From Telopea speciosissima (lineage: Eukaryota > Streptophyta > Magnoliopsida > Proteales > Proteaceae): a stretch of 64,000 nucleotides of DNA. The position numbers and the translations under genes were made by a program. The stretch covers positions 67,321,557 to 67,385,556 of the forward strand of contig NC_057921.1 in the NCBI RefSeq assembly GCF_018873765.1, given 5' to 3'. A model generated the notes under the pieces. That model was given only the letters and a program-made list of their open reading frames with translations. It was not told the origin of the DNA and made no database searches. Positions 1 through 11,350 of the stretch are shown one piece after another (the first letter of the stretch is position 1; every line of letters starts with the position of its first letter).

Positions 1-1200
1 CTAATTTTTTTAATAGAGAGTGTGAGTTAACGATGTGGTTAATCTAACATTAGACCTATCACCTTTTTTTGGGTAAGAGATCACTACTTGATTGTGTAGC
101 TCATGAACCAGTCTAGGGGCCAATGAGAGTGCACATAAGGGTATCAACAAATACGATCATGGTTGACTTCTAATAGAGCTGATTGGAGATTAATGATGCA
201 ACCCCTTTTAGTTGGGATAAGATTATGTTATTGTTGTATCAAGGGTAACGGGTTCATTTTAAAGAAAAGTAAGAAATGTTAAAACAAAAAAACAAAAGAA
301 GAAAAGAATATGAAATTTAAAAGTAAAACTGAAAAAGATCCATATCCACACATCAATTCATAATATTGGACCCCTATTGATGAAATTGATTCTTACACTT
401 AAATTGTTGTGGCGTGGGAGATCCCCTTCACATTGACATTACGGGGAACCTTTGCCCAAAAATTTATTATATATAAGATGAGAGAAAAAAACTATTTACA
501 ATTTACAATAGAATTTGAGTAAATATAAAGGGAGACGGTTTACTGCACTGGTGTGGGGGAAATCTTCGACAGCACAGCCATAGCAGCGTGAAGAACTATA
601 TCACATATGGGGCCTACATGGTTAAGGTATGAGAAAAAATAATAAAAAAAACTCATGTGAAAGGAAGATATTTCACTACTGGCATGTATAAAGTTTTTCT
701 CAATTATAAATTAAATAGTAGAAAGTTTTTCTTCATCTACGGTGAATAATATCAACAGTCTAATATGTGCAGAAGCTTCCTCTTTCTCATTTTCTTAATA
801 ATAAGGAGAAAATTTTCGCCCACTGTCAAGAATATAATTTCCCTCTCACATGAAGATCTTTGTTATGTTTTTTCTCTCTTGCTTTGACCATATAGACTGC
901 CCGTAGGTGATACGATTATCCGCACTGGTATTGATGTGATGTGTAGATTCCTCCCACACGGGCATTGTGGGGACTCTTTTTCTTTTCTTTGTGTACACGT
1001 ATGCTATGGACGCTCATGAGTCATGACTTTATTAAGAGATAATGGGATCTCATCATCTCTCATGTCTGAAATCCGTCCGATTAGAATCTACGGTGCAACA
1101 TCGACGGTAAGCTATTTCTCTCTCAGTTTCCCGAAACCCGGCAAAGCCAACTAAGCAAAGCACCTCTTTAGAGACAATTAGACGAAAAAAAAATAGACAA
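1..1200. other. 5' flank of the SINAT gene; no gene seen
   Basis: No coding region is supported here. It is AT-rich DNA holding pieces of dispersed repeats. About 195-237 matches the 3' tail of RTE LINEs (pattern CCCC..TTAGTTGGGATAAG followed by TTG-rich sequence). About 61-150 is related to an inverse copy near 37620-37720 (shared GGGTAAGAGATC). About 713-770 resembles 59510-59568. The promoter of the SINAT gene must lie toward the right end, but I see no convincing TATA box. Confidence 0.5.
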
Positions 1201-1480
1201 AAGAGAGAGAGGGGGTTAATGTTTGTTATTGGATTGCGATCAAGATCCTTCATTCACTTTCCCTCTTTCCCTCCATCCTCTCTGGTTTTCTTTTTCTTTT
1301 CCCCCCTCTCTTGTTCTTCTCTGGTCTACTGCTGTGCTTTCGTTTTGTCGAGAAATCGAGGACGAAGGGATGACATAGAAGAGGAAGAATCTAGAGAAAA
1401 GAAGAAAACCCAGAACAACAACTCGTTAGCATTTATATTTTTCTGCATTAGTTTCTCTTTGGCTTTTTATACTTGTATGA

Positions 1481-4400
1481 ATGGAATTGGATAGCATTGA
1501 ATGTATATCGTCCTCGGACGGGATCGACGGGGAAGAGATCCATCATCATCAGTTCTCGACCAAGACCCATAACAATATCGTCTCCCCGGTGATATCTCCG
1601 GCCACCAGCGTCCATGAATTGCTCGAGTGCCCCGTCTGCACCAATTCAATGTACCCACCTATCCATCAGGTCTCTTTCTTTTCCTTAATTTTTTTTTTCA
1701 ATGGCCTACATCTCTTCCTTTATGTCTCTCTATCATTTCATGTTTTCAAAATATTGAAACTGCGCGATTGTGTTTGATGCGATTGGGGCACCTGGGTTGG
1801 GAAATGGGGATGATAATGTGGGTCTGAAAGGAAATTATTATTTTTGGGTATAAATGTTGGCACTTGTTTCGATTCGATTGCGAAATTTTCTATATTTGCC
1901 CTGTAATTTTGGTCGTGAGTCATGACCCCGGAGGGGGGGGGGGATTTGCCTTTGGTATTGGTTGTCGAATTTCACACAGTTGTGGTTGAACTCGGGAGGG
2001 AGTAACGTTGGTTGAAGTATTATTTCCAGTCAGATTGGTTCTTGCTCTATTCTTTATTGATACTTATATTTGATTGTTCGGGCTTTATGGTTTTTGGGAC
2101 ATGACATTGGATTCGAATGCTTCAAGGGTTCAAAAAATTGCTGATGCCAAGCCTGTTCTTGCACGGGGTAATCTGGGGCGCTATTTGATGGGCAGTCTCT
2201 TAATCTTCAGCTGTTATGCAGGGTATTGCAATTTTTCTGGTTCCACCGAGGGCAATATTTACTTTTACTAGTTGAAGTTTTGTCTTGGTTTTGATTTTTT
2301 CTTCTGTGCCTCTTTTGTTTTGCTGGAATTGTGGGGTATCATTTTTTTGTTTCGGTTGATGAACTCAATGGTGCATTTGGATCACCAAAAATTTATTGAC
2401 CAGGGAAGGAGAACTGGGACATCTTTAACTTAGTCAATTATTCCTGGAATTGGCTAGATACATATGCAGGTCGAGACATAGAATGTATTTTTGAAAAATT
2501 TTGTGGTCCTTTTGTTGTTTATTTTGTCCGTATTTGTTTAATGTTTGCTTACAGGAAAACCGTCTGTTTCCTCATTCTTGTTGGTATTCATGACATCTTT
2601 ACTCATAGTAGACGAGTGTCAAGATAATGTTGAAAACTAAAACTAATTGATGAACCAAAAGACCTTTCAGTGGTAGAAGAAAAGAACTAGAAAAGGTTTT
2701 GCATGGCCTAAGCAGGAAAAGGTTCATTGGCAGCCCACCTTATTGTGCCTCATGGAAGGATGATTTTGCAACTCCAACGTTGGATAGAGAGGACATGGTC
2801 TGGATCAGCAACATGTTGAATTTTGACGTCTAATTCAATCAAATGGGCTCCTGTGTATTGGAATGCACCTTATTGGGATTCTATCCATTAGTGTGCACCG
2901 TTTTCTTAGTCCTGAACTTTTAAAGCTGTATTACACCACATGGACGATTTTGCTTCTGCCGAAATTTGACATGTGACCAGGGACCTCGGGGTCTACCTGT
3001 CCTCCAAATTTGGGTCACATCTGAGATGCCATGTGGCAAATATTTGGGTTGTACAAGAAGCTCTCCCTTCGTGGGCCGTCCATGAATTCATCGCTCAAAA
3101 AGCTATATTGCATGACTATACTTAGTTTAGATATTTTATATTTTGGTCAAGTTATCAATTGATTTCTTATCATGTATTCATTCAGTTCTTTGCATTGTAC
3201 TCATTTATGTTGATATGAGGTTGGGTCTAATTAATTTTCAATTCGTTTATGCATAATGTTAATATATAATATTCCTTCTAATTGTTAACTTCCTAAATGC
3301 TATTGGTCATTTGACTTTCTGTTGCTTCATGAATAAAGTTGCTTACTTTTCTTTTTGAATACTGTTGGGTTTTTAACATAATTCTTTGACACATCCTTAA
3401 CCTCTTCTTGATTGAAGAGGCTATATAGAATATTGAATGGCTTGCTGAGTTATGGCTATTTATCAGTCTTGAGGAGTATATTGTGATTCTCCATCCTGCT
3501 TCTAGATTTCCCTACTCATTCTGATCACTTCTTGTGTCGATTGAAGAGTAATTGAGTGCTCCATATTGTTTCACAATTTTTTAGTTGAGGAAAGGATTTC
3601 AAAATTGGAGACATACATTGATGATGATGGTGTTACTTCACTCTACCAGTGAACAAATGTAAGTTTGTCATGCAGATTGTTCCTTTGGACACATGGTATC
3701 TAGATATCCCATCATTAGAGGCTTGAATGAGAATTGGATTATATATCCCAGACAAGGTTTTTGTTTTCGTTGGACACTGCATGTGAAGGTCCTTTTGATC
3801 ATTTCTTCCTCTGCTGTCTCTGGAGCAAAAGTGTTAGGGGTTTGTGTGGCCTCTTTAGACCATCTGAATGTGGTTGATTTGTCTTGTGTGTGTGGGACCT
3901 AACACTTGCACCGGTTTGAAGCTTGGACTGCTAGGATCATGCACAACTTAGACTTGGGTATAGACGAGATGCACAATAAGAGCGAGCATCTCAATGGCAA
4001 GGCAATCCATGGCAGGAATCATCTTGCTCTATTCAGTCAAATATTCAAAAGCGTTTAAGGGTTTTAATATGGTGGGGTTACACTTTGAGTTGTGGAATAA
4101 CTTGGCTAACTAATTTGCTTAATAAGATTATGAGCACAAGAAAAATGCCAGATGAATGGAGGAGAATCATTGTAATTCCAATTTATTAAAATAAAGGTGA
4201 TATATATATATATATATATGGTAAAGAAATAAAGGTGATATTCAAAGTTGTAATTAGTATATAGGAATAAAACTTATGAGTCTTATTATGAAATTATGGG
4301 AGAGAGTAATTGAAACCCGTTTAGATATTCACCAAAAAAAAAAAAAAAAACCCGTTTAGACAAGAAACTAATATTTCGGATAACGATTTTGGTTTTATGC

Positions 4401-7320
4401 CAAGAAGATCAACCACAAAAGTTATTTTTTTGCTTAGGAAACTAATGGAAAGAATTAGAGAATGTAAGAAGGATCTCCATATGGTCGTTATGGGCATGAA
4501 TAATGTATACGGCTTTAAAACTGGATCCAGTGTGTGTTAGGCAATTTGGACAACTTGACCCAGTTTGTCTGAATTTGAGGTAATTTGTTTCATGCAGTAC
4601 GAGGAATGTTAGCTTGGTTGGTAAGGGATTTTTTGTGTATACATTAGATTTTGAGTTCAAACCTTGTGTATGACATTTTGTAGCAGTAGTTATACTTAAA
4701 GAAACATAACTTTGTGGGAATACATATACTTTAAATATGATAGTTTGGACAAACCGTATTGGACATGATTATAGACCTTTGTCCCAAATCTGGGTTTCGT
4801 ACAGGGTCTAGGTTGGACAAATAGGCAGAGACATGCCACAGTCAGACCTGGACCAAGATTTTGTCACATCTAGTTTGGCTGAGATTCTCAACATGGGTGA
4901 GCTTGTGGCCTGCTTTGCTAGGAGTTTTCTATTTCATCAAGGTATAAGTTTTCCGCTACCGGCTGACTTCAAGATTGCATATGTATGGAATTTTGGTTGA
5001 AAGAATGAGAAAACTGGCATCTTGGGAATGGAGCTCATTGAATCGAAGAAAGGTGGTTTCATCAAGGTTTGAAGCTTCTCCTGCAAGCATCCCTTCTTCT
5101 TCCTATTCTTTTTTTCAATTATAAATCTCTCTCACTCCTCCCTAAGTCTTGTTACTGATGAAATTTGCAAAAAAATCATAAGATTTGCTATGAAGTGAAA
5201 AAGGAGGATGAATTGAAATACTATACAGTGGATCCAAAAGAGGTTCATAAACCGGAGGAGGATGGATTGGGTTTGAGAAACTCATTTAGATGAAGAAATT
5301 CCTTTTGGTTAATGGTCATGGCAAATTAGTAGTAAACCAGATAGATTATGGAGGCACCTGCAAATTTTGGTGTGAGGATGGGAGAGTGGGCATGGTCTTG
5401 CCACTCATGGGGTGACATAGTGGGAAGCTACAATGGATCTGATTTATACATACTAGGGATAAATTAGAAATTAGAAAGATAGTGAACAGAGTGTCCTTGT
5501 ATCTCCCACCTAGCTGTTAATCATGAAGCCAAAGTGGCAGATTACATTGATCTCAAATGTCTCTGAAAATAACCTGGACTATAAATTCAGTCTCATTCTT
5601 ATTAATTGAGAACATAATCTTTGTGGCCTACCTCTGAATGCAGACCACAATGAAGAGAGGAAACACCTATTATGCTAAGTGACTAGATAGGTTAACTTGT
5701 ATTTTATAGGATGGGCTTCTCCTTGTGTTTGTCTTTGTTCTTGCTTTTCAATGGTCTGGATTTTCTTGCTTTCACTGAAGATGTATGGACTACTAGCTTA
5801 AAGCTAAAATGGGACAGACCTTAGAAGTGTATAATGATGTTATGTTGGATTTGTTTTTTATACTGTAATCATAGTCTCTGATGTACTTGCTATTCTTCTT
5901 GTCTTGGGAAAAGAAGGCAACATTAATGATGTTCTAACAAAATAATATTCTTACAGTGCCACAATGGCCACACACTGTGCTCCACCTGTAAAACAAGAGT
6001 GCACAATCGGTGTCCTACTTGTAGACAGGAACTTGGAGACATCAGGTGTCTAGCTTTGGAGAAGGTGGCCGAGTCACTTGAACTACCCTGCAAATACTGC
6101 TCCCTGGGTTGCCCGGAGATCTTCCCCTACTACAGCAAGCTTAAGCATGAAGCACAGTGCAACTTTAGACCATACAACTGCCCATATGCTGGATCAGAGT
6201 GTTCTGTTGTGGGGGATATCCCTTTTCTTGTTAACCATTTGAGGGATGATCATAAGGTTGATATGCACACTGGATGCACATTCAATCATCGCTATGTCAA
6301 GTCTAATCCCCGTGAAGTTGAAAATGCCACCTGGATGCTTACTGTAAGTATGGTTTTCTTTTTGAGAATTTCAGTTTGGATTTCAAGATTATGGTGACAG
6401 AAAATTGTAATGGACCTCAACAAGAACACTTTCATTCATCATCCATAGTTTGGTAGCATAATGAAGTTCTGAGGAACACTTTTTTTAATCCAGTCTTGCC
6501 ATTTATACACCGCATTTCTATCTTGGGTTTTTTATGTCTTCATCCCATGAAGCATATTCAATCTATTCACGAGACAATTTGGACCATTTAGTGTGTGGAG
6601 AACCTTGTTCTGGATCATAGCTCAATAATCATTCTACTTGGGTGACACTATATGGACACTCTAGGGACAAAAATACTTGGAATTAATTATCAACAATTGG
6701 GTGATAACAATTATAAGTCACCTGATTAGTGTGGGCACTCCATGGGGATGTGGCTCAGAAGTAGCACTGTTAAGATCAATAAGAACAATTGAAACAATTT
6801 ATTCTGCAGCAATCTATTAAAAAAAACTGCAGCAGGCATGACTGATGTGCTAGTCACAGAACCTTATCTGGGATGGCCCAGCTCTCTTGGTTGCAAATAA
6901 GATTCAGGCTCCCAATCCCAAAGTATAATCCTGATGGCAATGTTGCTCTTTTTGTAGGTCTTCAATTGTTTCGGTCAGTACTTCTGCCTGCACTTTGAAG
7001 CCTTCCAGCTTGGCATGGCTCCCGTGTACATGGCATTCCTCCGTTTTATGGGTGATGAGAATGAGGCTCGCAATTTTAGCTACAGCTTGGAGGTTGGGGC
7101 AAATGGCCGTAAACTCACATGGGAGGGCACACCACGGAGCATTCGCGATGGCCACCGGAAGGTCAGGGACAGCCATGACGGCCTCGTTATTCAACGGAAC
7201 ATGGCACTTTTCTTCTCTGGTGGAGACAGGAAGGAATTGAAGCTACGGGTTACAGGGCGTATCTGGAAGGAGCAACAGAACTCTGACGCTGGCGTGTGCA
7301 TTCCCAATCTTTGTAGCTGA
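1481..7320 (+). CDS. SINAT-type RING E3 ubiquitin ligase (seven in absentia family)
   Basis: Predicted 312-residue E3 ligase, the usual SINAT length. Coding exons are 1481-1669, 5957-6343 and 6958-7320, with GT-AG introns in phase 0. Residues about 50-85 form a C3HC4 RING with the SIAH spacing (ECPVC at 49-53, CHNGHTLCSTC at 64-74, CPTC at 82-85), which recruits the E2. A SIAH-type zinc finger follows (CKYCSLGC ... HLRDDH, roughly 105-160). Exon 3 encodes the TRAF-like substrate-binding and dimerisation domain, from VFNCFGQYFCLHFEAF to the C terminus. SINAT proteins ubiquitinate regulators of auxin, light/brassinosteroid, autophagy and stress signalling; the exact partner cannot be read here. 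The ATG at 1481 is chosen because the acidic N terminus MELDSIECISSSDG is typical. The leader is CT-rich. Intron 1 is unusually long (4.3 kb). Closest Arabidopsis relatives are probably SINAT3/4/5. Confidence 0.95.
4203..4226. repeat. TA microsatellite insertion flanked by a 14-bp direct repeat
   Basis: A (TA)n-rich 24-bp block interrupts the RTE relic. The 14-bp sequence AAATAAAGGTGATA occurs at 4189-4202 and again at 4227-4240, exactly flanking the block. Removing the block and one repeat restores continuity of the RTE protein similarity, so the block arrived after the LINE. Confidence 0.6.
4326..4350 (+). mobile_element. A-rich micro-insertion with target-site-like duplication
   Basis: About 25 bp ending in a run of A residues, flanked by CCCGTTTAGA at 4316-4325 and 4351-4360 (up to 13 bp if the preceding AAA is counted). 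This looks like an extremely 5'-truncated LINE-mediated insertion, essentially a poly-A tail, in the older RTE relic. A repair-type insertion is the alternative. Confidence 0.5.
6344..6957 (+). other. Intron 2 of the SINAT gene
   Basis: A 614-bp GT-AG intron between the zinc-finger exon and the TRAF-like exon. Donor ACT|GTAAGT is at 6344 and acceptor TTTGTAG at 6957. I see no repeat or gene in it. Confidence 0.85.
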
Positions 7321-8045
7321 AATGTGATTAACAGTCTCATTGTGTTATGCTGGGGTTGCATACCCATTCTTTGTAGTTTTGAGACTCATGGGACTACAGT
7401 TCTACGCTTCTACTGGTTCTTGGTCGTGTGCGTCCAAATCCTATGCTCCTCTGTCTCTCTCTCTGCGTGTTGTATGTGTGCCAACTTTTCTGGTAGCTTA
7501 ATTATGTACAAGATGCTGGGGAATCGTGAAAGGTTTATAGATGTGAGAGGTTTGTTCTTCAGTGGCTTGGCTTATAATTTTTCCAACTTTTTCTTTTGGT
7601 TTGTTAGATTAAATTTGGTGAAATAGATTTTATCGCTTAGGTTTGATCTAACACAGCAAGAGCTGCAACATCTATGGTTTGTTGAAGCACTTAACTTCTT
7701 GCATCCCAACAATATAACTCTCCGATGGAAAACACCAGAAAAGGTCGTCTCACGCCCAGTTTCTCCTGTGTCATACAATATTTCAACCAGATAGTCTGCA
7801 TCTTTCTGGACAATCAAACTTACCCTTAAATGAAGTTGAAAAGGAAAGAAGCTTCACACTTTGTGCTAAGAACAATTCACTGAATTTACTATACTCATCT
7901 TGGGTACAAGATTCCAATCAATTCCAAATAATAGTTGATCTCAACAAACTAACAAAAGACAGATGATCAAATCAATTAATCTACTCCGTTCCAAACAAGG
8001 AGGAATTATGAAAAAGAGAGAAACCACGGTGATGCTGTTACTCTT
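7321..8045. other. Shared 3' space between two convergent genes
   Basis: 725 bp between the stop codons of the SINAT gene (+) and the PPR gene (-). It should contain both 3' UTRs. No coding potential or repeat family is recognised. Confidence 0.6.
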
Positions 8046-10016
8046 TCAATCTTCCCTTCTACCACCTGACCCATCTTCAGCATCATCAGCCTTACTAGCT
8101 TCTTCCACCACCTCACTCGCATCCACAGGATTGAGACCTACACCAACTTCATTACTAACAGCTTCCTCGCTGCTCTCTTCGTCACCAACTTCATTATTAA
8201 CAGCTTCCTCGCTGCTCTCTTCGTCACCAGAAGCCACTCTAACCTTCGCTATATTCTTTAGGACGGACTCAACGGCAGCCTCACTGACATTAGCAGACTG
8301 GGCCGTGGTTGCACTGGCTGCTTCTGCTGCTTCCGCTTCCTTGGCAGCAGCCTCAGCTTTTTCCCTCTCCTTCTCCTCCAACAACTTCACCAATTCCTCC
8401 TCTCTTCCCCCTTTCCTCAGAGCATCCGCTGCAACCTCTTGCACCTCTGAACTCAGACCCACACTCTCATCATTCAGCATGCCCGCGACCAACTTCAGTA
8501 CCTCATCCAGCTTCCCCGCTTCACCCAATGCCTTAAACATCACCTGGTAGTTAGCAGAGTCTACCTTCAACTTCTCCACCATCTGCTCGAAGAACACCAT
8601 TGCCTCGTCAATGTTCCCCACTTTAATCAATTCATCAATTACCTTATTATAGGCGACTGCATTAGGCCTCAGTTCCGATTCCACCATCTTCCTGAAATAC
8701 CCAGAAGCATCGTCTGCCCGGTTCTGCGCAAAGCAGGCATCCATGAGCAGAACGTAAGTAAATTCATCTGGTTTAACTCCTTGCTCAGCCATCTCCCGGT
8801 AAAGCTCCTCTGCATCTGAAACCATCCCAGCGCCGCATAACTGTTCGATCATATTATTAAAAGACAAGGTGTCTGGCATGCATCTCTTTTCACCCATTTT
8901 CTTGAAAATCTCAATCGCATCCTTATATCTACCCTCCGCACAGAAGCCGTCTGCCATAACATTAAAGCTTCCCAGATTCACGGTAAGCCACCTAGGGGGA
9001 TTGTGCTCTGCCAACATCCTATCAAATAGCTTCATTGCCTCTTCGAACTTACCGTTCTTGCTCAACGCATCCAACACCGAATTGTAAGCCACGGCAGCCA
9101 TCCTAACCTTAGAATTCTCCCCGACGGCCTCTTCATAACAGTCCATCGCCTCTTTCTCCATTCCTTTGAGGAAGTATCCCTTCATCAAGCTCCCGTAAAC
9201 GATCCCATCCGAGACAAACCCTAGCTTCTCCCTTAACTCCTCATAAAGAGCCAGAACTCCGTCAGGATCCGACTTCTTCACAAGCCCCAACATGAGATAA
9301 TTATAGACAATTGAATCCGGCGCGAAACCCTTGTCGAGCATCTCATTTTTCAGTTCTAATGCCCGATCAACCTTGTTGTTATCCACAAGCCCCTTCATAA
9401 GAATGCGATAAGTAGTTGGAGAAGGATTAAATGGAGCATCATTGATGAGCTGCTTATAATGTTCGAGAGCAGTGTCAGTTTTCCTACAATCACAGTAGGC
9501 GTTAATAAGGAGATTGTGGGTGACGACGTTTGCAGCGACACCAGCCTGAGTGATGAATCGATGAAGCGAGAGAAGATCGGAGTATCGAGATTGGCGGAGG
9601 AGAGCGGCCATGACAGCGTTACAAGTGAAGATGGTGGGTCTACAATTGGAGTAGATTGAGTGCCGAGTGAGGAGTGCGGCCTCATCGAGGTCGTTCTTGC
9701 GGATGAGGGTAAGGATTTGATTGTGGAGATTGAGGCGATTGCCGGTGACAACGGAGACGGATTCTGGGAGTTTGGGAGCGTTAGGATTAGGGTTAGGGTT
9801 TATGGGACGTTGTTGGGGTTGGGAGTGACGGAGTGAGTTGAGAGGGGGTTCGATTCGAAGGCGGCGCTTGCGGAGGCGACGCTCGGCGGCTGCTTCTTCA
9901 GGGCTGGCGAAGGAGAGAAGGCGACGTTGGAGGAAGAAAGATGGAGGACTACAAGGATGGTGAGGTTTCGTTAGAGTTTTGAGGTGGGTGAGGAAAGTGG
10001 GTTTGGAGAGAGCCAT
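8046..10016 (-). CDS. P-class pentatricopeptide repeat protein, NUWA/EMB1796 type (At3g49240-like), mitochondrial
   Basis: Intronless gene for a predicted 656-residue protein. The N terminus ([13 protein letters not shown], then Arg-rich RRLLSF and RRLRKRRLR) fits a mitochondrial transit peptide, and I chose this ATG for that reason. The frame stays open another 70 codons upstream to 10226, but that stretch does not look like a targeting sequence. About eleven 34-36-residue P-type PPR motifs span roughly 127-520 (for example [37 protein letters not shown]). An Ala/Glu-rich coiled coil follows ([20 protein letters not shown]), then an acidic tail. From memory, NUWA works with DYW2 and E+ PPR proteins in organellar C-to-U editing and is needed for early seed development. 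The orthology is by overall likeness. A 42-bp tandem duplication lies in the tail. Confidence 0.88.
   Translation of the reverse strand: MALSKPTFLTHLKTLTKPHHPCSPPSFFLQRRLLSFASPEEAAAERRLRKRRLRIEPPLNSLRHSQPQQRPINPNPNPNAPKLPESVSVVTGNRLNLHNQILTLIRKNDLDEAALLTRHSIYSNCRPTIFTCNAVMAALLRQSRYSDLLSLHRFITQAGVAANVVTHNLLINAYCDCRKTDTALEHYKQLINDAPFNPSPTTYRILMKGLVDNNKVDRALELKNEMLDKGFAPDSIVYNYLMLGLVKKSDPDGVLALYEELREKLGFVSDGIVYGSLMKGYFLKGMEKEAMDCYEEAVGENSKVRMAAVAYNSVLDALSKNGKFEEAMKLFDRMLAEHNPPRWLTVNLGSFNVMADGFCAEGRYKDAIEIFKKMGEKRCMPDTLSFNNMIEQLCGAGMVSDAEELYREMAEQGVKPDEFTYVLLMDACFAQNRADDASGYFRKMVESELRPNAVAYNKVIDELIKVGNIDEAMVFFEQMVEKLKVDSANYQVMFKALGEAGKLDEVLKLVAGMLNDESVGLSSEVQEVAADALRKGGREEELVKLLEEKEREKAEAAAKEAEAAEAASATTAQSANVSEAAVESVLKNIAKVRVASGDEESSEEAVNNEVGDEESSEEAVSNEVGVGLNPVDASEVVEEASKADDAEDGSGGRRED
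8141..8224 (-). repeat. 42-bp tandem duplication in the PPR gene C-terminal tail
   Basis: Two adjacent 42-bp units (8141-8182 and 8183-8224) differ at very few positions. They encode two copies of [10 protein letters not shown](N/S)NEV. Reading frame is kept, so the tail is simply 14 residues longer. Confidence 0.9.
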
Positions 10017-11350
10017 TTCGTCACCTTCGTCGGCAGGAGAAGAAAGGTTAAAGGGGCAAACTTCTTCTTGAACTCTAGGAGAGAAAGGGGGGGTTTTGAA
10101 GGGTTTTGGGGCATTTTTCGGCTTTATTCTGAAAAATACATTTTTCTGACAAACTATTTGACATTTTACTGTAAGCCAAATGTATTGTCCATACTGGCAG
10201 CGTCTTTGAAGTTTTAGCATAACCATAACCTAAATCGATTAAGGGTTGTACACGATCGCCACTTCAACCGTCGACCGGGAGAGGAGAGGGTGTGTAAGTA
10301 ATACCATTTCTATATATTTTATTGGACTAAGAATACCATTTCTGTATCTTTTATTGGATTAAGGACCGAAATATTGGCTATACACATACACAGCCGTGCA
10401 TAGATCATTTTTTTTATTAATTATTAGGGCTGGGGGCGTACATGTGCCCAGACACATGGGGGTGAGCGTAATGACCGGCCTGTCCCCCTGAATGACCGAA
10501 ATGACTGCCTCGTCCAGCCCCATGTGTTTAGGCACAGCCTGTGCTCCTTGTACGACTCTAAGTAGAAAACATCGCTCCTAATTATTATGGAAAGTTACTT
10601 AGATCTACTAAATAAGAATAAAAATTACAAGAAAAGAAGGTTTCAAATTTGTTTTACATCCATTACTTTCTATTTTAAAAAGATTTACTTAATCCCCAAA
10701 GTTGGTTAGTACTCATGCCACGACTGCATGGACAGACAGCAGCAGAAGATCACGATCTATTCAACGGGTAGAATTTCCAAATTATCCTTCCACATGGCAA
10801 TAAACACAAGATGTGCTTTGAGAACATCATTAGGCTCCTTTTGTTTCAATTTTTTCTTTCCAGAAATTTGAATTTGAATTATAAGAAGATAATTATTTTG
10901 TTGGTACATAAATCATTACCCAAGAATTATTATCCACTGCTTTCATTTTAGAAATCTAAATTGGAACTCATTTCAAAGATTTTTGTATTATATTACGATA
11001 ATATAAATTGTAATCTTAAACTCCTTTTGCTTTTGAAACAACTACGGTAAGAGTAAGAGTAAGGTTTTAATGTACCCCAAGAAATCATAGCAGGATCAAA
11101 ACTCTGTCCTCTGTTTGGTGAACCAACTCAATAAATGTTAGGAAGCACTAGCACTGTACAGTAATGTACATACACGTCCAAGTAGGATACATCCAACCCT
11201 GAATTTTTTTTGTGAAATTTGGTTTGCCCTATCTAAGACTTATTTGTATTTTTTATTTCAGACCAAACCATGGGTTGGATGTTAACCTCATTTCTTCACT
11301 GTGAAACAACAGGGGACGGGAAAATGACGAAAGAACCTGAAGAACTGAGG
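10017..11350. other. Intergenic: PPR promoter side and 3' flank of the RING-PHD gene
   Basis: No gene supported. 10017-10226 is an open upstream extension of the PPR frame and is probably 5' UTR. 10303-10360 contains a short imperfect repeat (ATACCATTTCT..TTTTATTGGA twice). About 10440-10545 holds an imperfect inverted repeat around CACATGGGG/CCCCATGTGT, probably part of a small non-autonomous element. The rest is AT-rich. Confidence 0.5.

Larger units (their letters stand above)
4080..4520 (+). mobile_element. RTE-clade LINE relic (reverse transcriptase fragment)
   Basis: Translation in broken frames gives the RTE reverse-transcriptase signature in order: a W-L-T-N-L-x-N-K-I-M block, MPDEWRR, a P-I-Y-x-N-K-G-D block, YRGIKLMSLIMKLWERVIE, then DFGFMPRRSTTK and LLRKLMERIRECKKDLHMV. 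These match the plant RTE order around the fingers/palm of the RT. The catalytic downstream part is absent. In-frame stops and two small insertions show it is dead. It lies in the same sense as the host gene. Confidence 0.8.
1670..5956 (+). other. Intron 1 of the SINAT gene
   Basis: A 4287-bp GT-AG intron between the two halves of the RING finger. It holds a decayed RTE LINE (about 4080-4520), a TA microsatellite, an A-rich micro-insertion and low-complexity AT-rich DNA. No other gene is supported inside it. Short open frames such as 3693-3902 have no recognisable protein. Confidence 0.8.

Noticed and set aside
1219-1494. 91-codon open frame before the SINAT start
   Set aside because: CT-rich leader sequence, low-complexity Ser/Phe protein, overlaps the real start in another frame.
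7963-8550. 195-codon open frame on + strand
   Set aside because: Antisense shadow of the Ala/Glu-rich PPR tail; Ser/Leu-rich product.
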